Shown: piece after piece, positions 50,319 through 57,741 of the stretch
Numbering within the stretch: the first letter of the stretch is position 1
How the letters are laid out: each line of letters starts with the position of its first letter
Origin: Candidatus Baltobacteraceae bacterium
GTDB taxonomy: Bacteria > Vulcanimicrobiota > Vulcanimicrobiia > Vulcanimicrobiales > Vulcanimicrobiaceae
Length of the DNA: 64,000 bases
NCBI GenBank assembly: GCA_035502855.1
Contig: DATJTX010000039.1
Coordinates: 62,001-126,000, forward strand
Direction of reading: 5' to 3'
Notes under the pieces: model-generated
Databases searched by the model: none
Told to the model about the DNA's origin: nothing
Seen by the model: only the letters and a program-made list of their open reading frames with translations
Made by a program: the position numbers and the translations under genes

Positions 50319-50940
50319 GGACGAAGTGCTCCCATTGTTCAGCGAAAAAAGCGCGCTGGGATATACTCCCGTCTGCTACGACGTGCCGGGTCTAATGGTG
50401 CTCCACGACTATGTCGATAGCGACTTCGCCGAGTACATTGTTGAGCACGTGGACAGCGAGGATGACGCGAAGTGGCGTAACGACCTCAAGCGTCGTGTTC
50501 AACATTTCGGGTACCTCTACGACTACCGCGCACGCAGAATTGGCCCCGGAATGCGGCTGGGCGACATTCCCGACTGGGCATACTCTTTGGGCAAGCAGCT
50601 CGTCGCTGAAGGCCTGTTCGATCGCATACCGGACCAGGTCATTGTAAATGAGTATACACCCGGTCAAGGTATAGCGCCGCATGTTGATGCCGTAGCGTGC
50701 TTTGGCGACGTAGTAGCCTCGCTCTCGCTGCTAGCTCCTTGCACTATGTCGCTTCGATCGAAATCGCACCCAAGACCAATTGACGTGGACCTCCCGGCGA
50801 ATAGTCTTCTCGTAATCTCCGGCCCGGCACGTCACGAATGGTCACATGCTATTGCTCCACGGACATCGGATAGAATCATGGGCCGCCGGCGTCATCGCGA
50901 GCGACGACTATCGGCGACATTTCGTACGGTGCTCCTGTAG
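50287..50940 (+). CDS. AlkB-family 2-oxoglutarate/Fe(II) dioxygenase, ALKBH8-like
   Basis: A 217-residue dioxygenase. The iron ligands are H-x-D in G-I-A-P-H-V-D-A and the distal histidine in E-W-S-H-A-I; the 2-oxoglutarate arginines are in R-L-S-A-T-F-R. The stretches A-P-H-V-D-A-V-A-C-F-G-D-V-V-A-S-L-S-L and L-P-A-N-S-L-L-V-I-S-G-P-A-R resemble eukaryotic ALKBH8 more than DNA-repair AlkB. ALKBH8 hydroxylates a wobble-uridine modification and carries its own methyltransferase domain; here a methyltransferase gene is fused by overlap. RNA modification is inferred. The pair looks horizontally acquired. Confidence 0.8.
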   Translation: MSHTQYNNSGKDEVLPLFSEKSALGYTPVCYDVPGLMVLHDYVDSDFAEYIVEHVDSEDDAKWRNDLKRRVQHFGYLYDYRARRIGPGMRLGDIPDWAYSLGKQLVAEGLFDRIPDQVIVNEYTPGQGIAPHVDAVACFGDVVASLSLLAPCTMSLRSKSHPRPIDVDLPANSLLVISGPARHEWSHAIAPRTSDRIMGRRRHRERRLSATFRTVLL

Positions 50941-50946
50941 CGCCGG

Positions 50947-53574
50947 CTATTTCGGAAGAACGGCACGCGCGTGAGAGCCACGCGGGTGCCGTTTCGTTAT
51001 GCTGAATTCGCCCGTCAGACGGGAGACGATGAACAGTCCCCGTCCCGATTCGCTCATGACGTCCACCGGCAGCATCGGCGCGCGCTCGAAGCCGGGTCCC
51101 TCGTCGATTACGTGCAGCACGAGCTTGCCCGCGGTGTGATCGAGCACGATTTCCACCGCACCGGGCGCATGACGAACGACGTTTCCGGTCAACTCGCCCA
51201 GCACGACCTCGGCGGTTTCCAAGTGTAGTTCGGAAACGCCGTATTCAATCAGCGCGGCGCGAAGCTCGTGGCGGATGCGCGCGAGCCCGACGGGCTCGAG
51301 CGCCGCAAAGCTCCAGCGCCGCAAGTTGCCCAGGCGCGCATCACCGTGTACTCGCAGCGTCAGGATCGCGACGTCGTCGCGCGCGCCGTCGAGCAGTACG
51401 CTATCCCGAATGAAGGCGGCGGGATGCGCAGCCCGATCGATCTGCGGGTCGCTCAAGGCAGCGCGTAGTATTCGCACGCCTTCCTCGAGGTTGTGCGACG
51501 ATTCCACCAGCCCGTCCGTGTAAAACACGAGCAAGTCGCCGTCGCCCACACTCACGCTGCACGTTTCGATCGAAAACCGTTCGCGCAGGCCGAGCGGCAA
51601 ATCCACGAATACCAGCTCGTCGAGCGTGCCGTCGCGGCGGCGAATATACGGTGGAAGGTGACCGGCGCTTGCATAGGTCATCGTGCTCGCGATCGGGTCG
51701 ATGACACCGACGAACGCCGTCACGAAACGATCCGGATCGTCCATCCGCAGCGCGCGGTCGGCCGAATTCAGCATCAGTACCGGCTCGGCATGCACCTGCG
51801 CGATGCCGCGAATGACCTGACGCATGTTGCTCATCGTGACGGCGGCGTCGAGTCCGCTTCCGGCCACGTCGCCGATCGAAACGACGATCCGCCCGTCGGG
51901 AAGCACAAAGGCGTCGTACCAATCGCCGCCGATCTGCGCTTCGCTCCGCCCCGGCACGTAAATCGCGTCCATTTCGATGCCGTCGACTTCCGGAAGGCGC
52001 TTCGGCAACGAGGCGGTTTGTAGCGCGTCCGCGACTCGGTGCTCGCGCTGGTAGAGCTGCGCGTTCTGAATCGCCAGCGCGCAGCGCCGCGCGACTTCTT
52101 CCAAGAAGCCGACGTTGGCGATACCGTCTTCACCGGAATCGTGCGGCCGAATGAATGAAATCGCGCCGATCGGTTTTCCGCGCACGCGCATCGGAACGAC
52201 GATCGTTTGGAACGACGAATCATCGATGCGTTCGGTGAAGACCGAAGCGCGCTCGCCGCCGAACACGTTTTCACGAATCCGCGCCGCCGACACCTCGCGC
52301 TGCGGCCCGTTGTGCGCCGCGGCGGCGCGGCGCAGCACCCCGTTGGTCAACAGATCGATTTGACAGGAATCGGCCAACAGCGGAACGGCGGCTTCACAGA
52401 TGTGGCGCAGCGTGCGATCGAGTTCGAGCGAACTGTTGACGATCCGTCCCAGTTCGGCGAGATACGTTTGCTCCTGCGCCAGGCGCTTCTGGTCGTGGAT
52501 ATCGGTACTCGTTCCGAACCAGCGCACGATCTCACCCAGTTCGTTGCGCATCGGGCGTGCGCGCGAGAGAAACCAACGTGAACTTCCGTCGCGGCGCATC
52601 AGCCGGTGCTGAATCTCGTACGGATTACCGGTTATCAAAGCCTCGTTCCAACGCTCGCGTGTCACCAGCCAGTCGAGCGGATGGGTGAAGCGCTGCCAGA
52701 CGTCTCCGACGCATTCGTCTTCGGACAGACCCGTGAACCGCTGGAGCGCGCCGTTGGTATAGTCCTGGACGCCGCGCGCGTCCGTCGACCACACGATGTC
52801 GGGAAGCGCTTCGGCGATCGCGCGCAATTGACGGTCGCGCAGCTCGGTCGCCGTGCGTTGATCGTGCACGTCCATCGCGGTGCCGATGCGATAAAATGGG
52901 AAGGGCGGAGCGTTCAGATGCTCCCAGCGCAGATAGTGCCAACGGTACATTCCGTCGGCGCGCCGGCGCAGCCGGAAGTCCACCGCCCGGGCGCCCCCGC
53001 GTAGGGCCCGCATCAAGAAAGGAAGATCGAGCGGATGCACGAGCGCGTTGCGCTCGTCGATCGTGGACCCGGCGCCGAGTCCGGTGTATTCCAGCCAGGC
53101 GCGATTGACGAAGGTGAGGCGATCGTCGCGATCGGTCGCCCATACCAGCACCGGCAGCGCGTCCGCGAGTTTCCAAAAACGATCGTCCCCGGCATGTTCC
53201 AGGTCCGCGCGGTCGGAGATGACGAGCCATTCGCGCAGCGCGCCGGAGCTTTCTCGTACCGGAAGGCAAGCCGCGGCAAAGGTCGCGTAGTCGCCGTGCG
53301 CCGATCGCAAACGATAGCGCAGCTCGAACGGCTGCTCCGCGCGCATGCCGGCTTCGATTGCCGTCAGTGCGCCGGGAAGGTCGCTGGGGTGAATGGCCAA
53401 TTGCCAACCGTTCCCGAGCGAACGGTCGGCTTCGAGTCCGGCGAAGGCGGTCCAGGCTGCGTTGATCTGCACGCATTCGGCGCTCGAGTCTAAAACGAGC
53501 GTAACGCGTTCGAGCCTCTGAGCGAACGTTCGCAGCGTCGCCGCGTCGAACTCGCCCGCTGCTTCGAAGGCCAT
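50947..53574 (-). CDS. PAS/GAF-sensing PP2C phosphatase with anti-sigma-type ATPase domain
   Basis: An 875-residue cytoplasmic regulator. Order: PAS (about 10-120), PAS (about 130-245), PAS (about 248-368), GAF (about 380-520), SpoIIE/RsbU-type PP2C phosphatase (about 530-735: G-G-D-W-Y-D-A, G-D-V-A-G-S-G-L-D-A-A, Y-A-S-A-G-H-L-P, F-Y-T-D-G-L-V-E) and an RsbW-like HATPase (about 745-875: E-L-T-G-N-V-V-R-H-A, D-E-G-P-G-F). Such proteins combine the phosphatase and kinase roles of a partner-switching circuit, but no anti-sigma antagonist gene is adjacent. It converges on the AlkB gene with six bases between stops. Confidence 0.9.
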   Translation of the reverse strand: MAFEAAGEFDAATLRTFAQRLERVTLVLDSSAECVQINAAWTAFAGLEADRSLGNGWQLAIHPSDLPGALTAIEAGMRAEQPFELRYRLRSAHGDYATFAAACLPVRESSGALREWLVISDRADLEHAGDDRFWKLADALPVLVWATDRDDRLTFVNRAWLEYTGLGAGSTIDERNALVHPLDLPFLMRALRGGARAVDFRLRRRADGMYRWHYLRWEHLNAPPFPFYRIGTAMDVHDQRTATELRDRQLRAIAEALPDIVWSTDARGVQDYTNGALQRFTGLSEDECVGDVWQRFTHPLDWLVTRERWNEALITGNPYEIQHRLMRRDGSSRWFLSRARPMRNELGEIVRWFGTSTDIHDQKRLAQEQTYLAELGRIVNSSLELDRTLRHICEAAVPLLADSCQIDLLTNGVLRRAAAAHNGPQREVSAARIRENVFGGERASVFTERIDDSSFQTIVVPMRVRGKPIGAISFIRPHDSGEDGIANVGFLEEVARRCALAIQNAQLYQREHRVADALQTASLPKRLPEVDGIEMDAIYVPGRSEAQIGGDWYDAFVLPDGRIVVSIGDVAGSGLDAAVTMSNMRQVIRGIAQVHAEPVLMLNSADRALRMDDPDRFVTAFVGVIDPIASTMTYASAGHLPPYIRRRDGTLDELVFVDLPLGLRERFSIETCSVSVGDGDLLVFYTDGLVESSHNLEEGVRILRAALSDPQIDRAAHPAAFIRDSVLLDGARDDVAILTLRVHGDARLGNLRRWSFAALEPVGLARIRHELRAALIEYGVSELHLETAEVVLGELTGNVVRHAPGAVEIVLDHTAGKLVLHVIDEGPGFERAPMLPVDVMSESGRGLFIVSRLTGEFSITKRHPRGSHARAVLPK

Positions 53575-53629
53575 ACTTTCGTGGGCTTTACCCAGCAGCA
53601 GGCGGGCGCAAACGTGCTAACTCGAAGAA

Positions 53630-53665
53630 AAGTCTAGGGAAGCTCTGAAGAGCTTCCCTAGACTT
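53630..53665 (-). terminator. terminator of the transketolase operon
   Basis: AAGTCTAGGGAAGCTC and its exact complement form a perfect 16-bp stem around a 4-base loop. Read on the minus strand it is followed by TTCTTCG after ACTT, giving a short T-run. The TAG stop of the transketolase C-terminal subunit lies inside the first arm. Confidence 0.85.
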
Positions 53666-54674
53666 GCTTGCGCGCGTAGGCGCGCCGGACGGCATCCTTG
53701 ATCGCACTGCTGCCCATACCATATGCTTCGATCAACTCGGCCGGCTCGCCCGACTGCCCGAAGCGATCCGCAACGCCGATGAATTCGATCGGCACCGGGT
53801 AGTGCGCGGCCAGGGTCTCGGCGACGGCTGAACCCATCCCGCCGTGCACTTGGTGCTCCTCGACGGTTACGACGGCGCCGCACGTGCGCGCCGCGTCGAC
53901 GATCGCCCGCTCGTCCATCGGCTTGACCGTGTGATTGTTGATGACGCTCGCTTCGATGCCGTCCTCGCTTGCCAATTCCTCTGCCGCGACGAGCGCATTG
54001 TAGACGAGGATGCCGCATGCCACGATCGCCACGTCATCGCCGGTGCGAAACTTCTGCGCTTTCCCGATTTCGAACGGCGTTGCTTCGGTCGTGACGACCG
54101 GCGACTTATCGCGCCCGAACCGCAGGTACGTCGGGCCGAAACGTTCGGAGAGCGCGATCGTCGCCTTTTTCGTTTGCACCGAATCGCACGGAACGACGAC
54201 CGTCATATGCGGGATCACGCGCATAATCGCGATGTCCTCGATCGCCTGGTGTGTAGCGCCGTCGGGACCGACGGAGACGCCGGCGTGAGCGCCCGCGATT
54301 TTTACGTTTGCCTCGTTGAGCGCCATGATGGTGCGCACTTGCTCCCAGGAGCGCCCCGGATTGAACATTGCGTACGACGCGATCCATGGAATCTTGCCCA
54401 CCGCGGCAAGCCCGCCCGCCATCGCAACGAGCATCTGCTCGGCGACGCCGATCTCGAGATATTGCGCCGGATGGGCCTTCTTGAAGCCCTCCATGCGCGT
54501 CGACTCGGCGAGGTCGGCGCAGATTCCCAGCACGTTGACGTTGCGCGTTCCCGCTTCGATCAAACCCTCCCCGAAGCCGTTGCGCGTTGGAACCGACTTG
54601 AGTTCGCCCGCATCGCGATAATCGACCAGCGCCATCGCTCGCGCCGCGTCATCCAACGTTTCGACGCTAGACAT
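53658..54674 (-). CDS. transketolase, C-terminal subunit
   Basis: The 338-residue pyrimidine-binding and C-terminal part of a split transketolase. It has the family segments F-I-E-A-G-T-like (L-I-E-A-G-T-R-N), G-V-A-E-Q-M-L-V-A-M-A (catalytic Glu) and H-A-G-V-S-V-G-P-D-G-A-T-H-Q-A-I-E-D. It pairs with the N-terminal subunit encoded just upstream, with an 8-base overlap. The ATG at 54674 is favoured over the longer frame. Split transketolases are common in archaea, Firmicutes and other phyla. Confidence 0.93.
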   Translation of the reverse strand: MSSVETLDDAARAMALVDYRDAGELKSVPTRNGFGEGLIEAGTRNVNVLGICADLAESTRMEGFKKAHPAQYLEIGVAEQMLVAMAGGLAAVGKIPWIASYAMFNPGRSWEQVRTIMALNEANVKIAGAHAGVSVGPDGATHQAIEDIAIMRVIPHMTVVVPCDSVQTKKATIALSERFGPTYLRFGRDKSPVVTTEATPFEIGKAQKFRTGDDVAIVACGILVYNALVAAEELASEDGIEASVINNHTVKPMDERAIVDAARTCGAVVTVEEHQVHGGMGSAVAETLAAHYPVPIEFIGVADRFGQSGEPAELIEAYGMGSSAIKDAVRRAYARKQV

Positions 54675-55524
54675 CGGCGAGGATCCTCTCACGCGTTGCC
54701 TCGAGTTCCCGCAGCGCCTCGCCGGCTTGGTCCTTGTTCGGCGGCTTGCCGTGCCACGTGTAGTCGCCTTCCATGTAGCTCACGCCTTTGCCGGGAACGG
54801 TGTTCGCGATGATCACCTGCGGTTTACCGGCGACGCGCTTCGCGCGTTCCACAACGTCGATGAACTCGCCGATGTCGTTGCCGTTACACGAGAACACTTC
54901 CCAGTTGAAAGCGCGGTACTTATCCGCAAGCGGTTCCAGCGGCATCACCTCTTCGGTGCTGCCGTCGATTTGAATGAAGTTGCGATCGACGACGGCGGTG
55001 AGATTGTCGAGCTTGAATTTGGCGGCGGTCATCACGGCTTCCCAATGCAGACCGCACTGATGTTCCCCATCGGAGGTGACGACGTAAACGCGCCAATCTT
55101 TGTGGTCGAGCTTGGCGCCGAGCGCCATGCCCGTGCCCTGCGCGAGCCCTTCGCCGAGGGGCCCCGAGGTCGTCTCCAGCGCCGGCAGTTTCACCCGCTC
55201 CGGGTGTCCTTGTAAGCGCGATCCGAACTTGCGCAACGTCAGCAACTCCTCGACCGGCAGGTAGCCGAAGTTCGCCATCGCCGAATAGCGAACGGGCGCG
55301 ATGTGCCCGCACGAGAGCAACAGGCGGTCGCGATCGGGCCAGTCGGGGCGGTTCGGATCGTGGCGCATGATGAAGCCGTAAAGGGCCGTGAAGACGTCGG
55401 CCATGTCGAGCGAGCCGGCGCTGTGGCCTGAGCCGGCGGCGAGGAGCGAGCGGATGATGCCTTCGCGGACGTCGTTCGCCCGCAGTTCGAGCTCCTTGCG
55501 GCGCTCGGGCGTGAGGGTTGACAT
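54667..55524 (-). CDS. transketolase, N-terminal subunit
   Basis: The 285-residue thiamine-diphosphate-binding half. Motifs are G-S-G-H-S-A-G-S-L-D-M-A-D, L-S-C-G-H-I-A-P, E-T-T-S-G-P-L-G-E-G-L-A-Q-G and the ThDP motif S-D-G-E-H-Q-C-G-L-H-W-E-A...N-L (Ser in place of the common Gly at the first position). With the C-terminal subunit it transfers two-carbon units in the pentose-phosphate pathway. The gene starts 34 bases after the HNH gene on the same strand. Confidence 0.94.
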   Translation of the reverse strand: MSTLTPERRKELELRANDVREGIIRSLLAAGSGHSAGSLDMADVFTALYGFIMRHDPNRPDWPDRDRLLLSCGHIAPVRYSAMANFGYLPVEELLTLRKFGSRLQGHPERVKLPALETTSGPLGEGLAQGTGMALGAKLDHKDWRVYVVTSDGEHQCGLHWEAVMTAAKFKLDNLTAVVDRNFIQIDGSTEEVMPLEPLADKYRAFNWEVFSCNGNDIGEFIDVVERAKRVAGKPQVIIANTVPGKGVSYMEGDYTWHGKPPNKDQAGEALRELEATRERILADV

Positions 55525-55558
55525 ACCGGCCGTTATACCAGCAGTGCCCGCGGCAAAC

Positions 55559-55969
55559 CTACACCCGCTGGCGAGCCGTTTCGGTTTTGTGGCACTGCAG
55601 ACACAGCGTCTCGAGGTTGGTCAAATGGTGCAGGCAGCTGAGCGAACGATGTGCGCCGCGCGCCTGAGCGATGTGATTTACCTCGAGCCGGTCGGTCTTA
55701 CGCCGCTTGCGATAGTGCGGATGACTGCGGGCGATCGGTTTGTGGCCGCAGCGTTTGCACCGGTAGCGGTCACGCCGTTTGGCCGCGACGCGCGCCAGCG
55801 ACCACCAATGGTTCTTCCAAAACGCATCGGCGCAGCGGTCGCTGCACCACGTGCGACGCCGTTGCGGCAGCTGCGCACCGCACCATCGGCAGGCGCCGTC
55901 GATGCACGCCGTGAGCGCACAGGCCGAGATCAGGTCACGAGAGCGATGCGCGGGCTGGTTTCGATCCAT
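55559..55969 (-). CDS. small HNH endonuclease
   Basis: A 136-residue protein with two zinc-binding pairs near the N terminus (C-R-W-C-G...C-S-D-R-C), then C-K-R-C-G and the HNH core E-V-N-H-I...H-H-L-T-N-L-E-T-L-C-L-Q-C-H. This is the layout of small McrA/HNH nucleases. Neither restriction-modification nor phage packaging genes are nearby, so the role is unknown. Its start lies 40 bases inside the end of the upstream GGDEF-EAL gene, an unusually long overlap. Confidence 0.83.
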   Translation of the reverse strand: MDRNQPAHRSRDLISACALTACIDGACRWCGAQLPQRRRTWCSDRCADAFWKNHWWSLARVAAKRRDRYRCKRCGHKPIARSHPHYRKRRKTDRLEVNHIAQARGAHRSLSCLHHLTNLETLCLQCHKTETARQRV

Positions 55970-57696
55970 TGGTTGAAGTCGATCGCGGTCATCGGCTGCG
56001 CAACCGCAAAACCCTGCATGTACTTCACGCCGGCTGAACGGCAGGCCGCGCGGTCATCGGCCGATGCGACGCGCGTCGCGATCACGTCCCAGCCGAAGAC
56101 GCGCGCAAAGGCAACGATCGCGTCCATGCCTTTTCCCTTCGCGCCGCCCGACGGGAGCAGCGCGTGTGAGGGCTTGACGAAACGCACCGGCAGCCCTTCG
56201 AGCAGCGGCAGGTCGAGCGCGGTTTCGCCGAACCCGTCCAAACCGACGTACAGACCGCAGCGCTCGGCCGCCTCGGCAAACCCGCGGTAGGCGTCGATAT
56301 CGGCGTTGAAACGCCCCCAATCCAACTCGAGCGCGAGCATCGAGGTGTCGCAACCGCTCGCGTCGACCGCCCGCAGCACGTTGCCGAAGATCTCGTCGTT
56401 CACGCAGCCGATGTTGACATGAATGCGCTGCACGCCTTGCGCACGCCATTCGTTTGCGCACGCGAGCGCGCGGCGCGTTACCCAGGCGTCGAGATGCTCG
56501 ATCGAGCGGCGCGCGCGCGCGGCCGCCATCGTCATGAATGCCGACTGCACGCCCTCCTGCGGATGCAACGACCGCAGCAGCGCCTCGGCGGCGACGACCG
56601 TGCCCGATTCAACCTCGAAGATCGGCTGAAAGCAGAGCAGAAACTCGCGTGAGTAGGATTCTTCGATCTCCACCGCCAGCGGCGACCAATCCTCGGGCCC
56701 TTCGCCGGGGCGGAAAACGAAATGCGACTCGTGCTGCCGCTTGGCTTGATACATTGCGAGATCCGCGTGATGCAGCCATTCCTCGACGTCGGCCGCATGC
56801 TCGGGATAGAACGCAACACCGACGCTGAGCGACACGGCGCCCGCACCATGCACGATCCCCAAATCGCGCACGCCGTCGGCCAAACGTTTGGCCGCGGACG
56901 TCGCCTCCTCATAGCTGCGTACCATCGGCAGAAGTACCGCGAATTCATCGCCGCCGATTCGCCCGACAAATTCGTTGGCGCGCAACGCCTCGCGCAGCGT
57001 CGAAGCGATGGTACGCAAGACCATGTCCCCGTGCGCGTGACCGAACGAGTCGTTGACGCCTTTGAATCCGTTGAGGTCGATGAAGAGCAGCGCCGCGTGC
57101 GTGCCGTTGCGCTTGGAGGCCAGAATCGTTTCTTTCAAACGATTCATCGTCGCCCAGCGATCGGGCAAACCGGTCACGTGGTCGAAGAGCGAGCGCGCTT
57201 CCAGCGCCTGCGCGCGCTGCCGCAAGAGTTGCGTGAAAACGTCGAGCAGCGTCTCCGCGTCGGTCTCGAATACCGAACGGTCAAGCCGCGACGTGCGCTC
57301 GCCGAGCATCAACACCCACTCGCGTTCGCCCGCGTAAAGCATCGCGCAGAGCGCGTCGGCCAAGCCGGCGGCGGCGCGCAGCGCCGACGTGCCGTGCTCG
57401 CGCACCTCGCTCTCGCCGTTGATTTGCACCCGCGATTCCAACAGCGAAGGATCGGTGGAGAACGCGCACTGGAGGAACTCACCCTGGACTTCGAAGATCG
57501 CCGCAACGTCGGCGTGGGTCACGCGAGCAGCCTCTTCGAGCGCCTCCACGATGACCTGGGGAAGCTCGGTGTCGAGCCGGCGCAGGAAGGAGCGCATGCG
57601 CTCGAGGCGCTCCACAGGGCGCGACACGATATCCGACGGTGCGGGTTCGCCTCCGTCCACGAAGGACTGAACGAGTCCAAAGATATCGTCTAACAC
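55930..57696 (-). CDS. GGDEF-EAL protein with intact cyclase and degenerate EAL
   Basis: A 588-residue protein: GAF-like N-terminal domain (about 35-160), GGDEF (about 165-325) with an intact R-I-G-G-D-E-F active site, and EAL-like domain (about 335-585). In the EAL half A-E-A-L-L-R is kept, but the metal and base motifs are changed: D-D-F-G-T-G reads L-D-G-F-G-E-T, K-I-D reads V-K-P and E-G-V-E-T is lost. It should make cyclic-di-GMP and may only sense it through the EAL domain. The next gene upstream is the reciprocal protein. Confidence 0.9.
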   Translation of the reverse strand: MLDDIFGLVQSFVDGGEPAPSDIVSRPVERLERMRSFLRRLDTELPQVIVEALEEAARVTHADVAAIFEVQGEFLQCAFSTDPSLLESRVQINGESEVREHGTSALRAAAGLADALCAMLYAGEREWVLMLGERTSRLDRSVFETDAETLLDVFTQLLRQRAQALEARSLFDHVTGLPDRWATMNRLKETILASKRNGTHAALLFIDLNGFKGVNDSFGHAHGDMVLRTIASTLREALRANEFVGRIGGDEFAVLLPMVRSYEEATSAAKRLADGVRDLGIVHGAGAVSLSVGVAFYPEHAADVEEWLHHADLAMYQAKRQHESHFVFRPGEGPEDWSPLAVEIEESYSREFLLCFQPIFEVESGTVVAAEALLRSLHPQEGVQSAFMTMAAARARRSIEHLDAWVTRRALACANEWRAQGVQRIHVNIGCVNDEIFGNVLRAVDASGCDTSMLALELDWGRFNADIDAYRGFAEAAERCGLYVGLDGFGETALDLPLLEGLPVRFVKPSHALLPSGGAKGKGMDAIVAFARVFGWDVIATRVASADDRAACRSAGVKYMQGFAVAQPMTAIDFNQWIETSPRIALVT

Positions 57697-57741
57697 CGGC
57701 CTCCGCCTATTTCGGCCTCCATCCCAATCATCATGTAGGCG

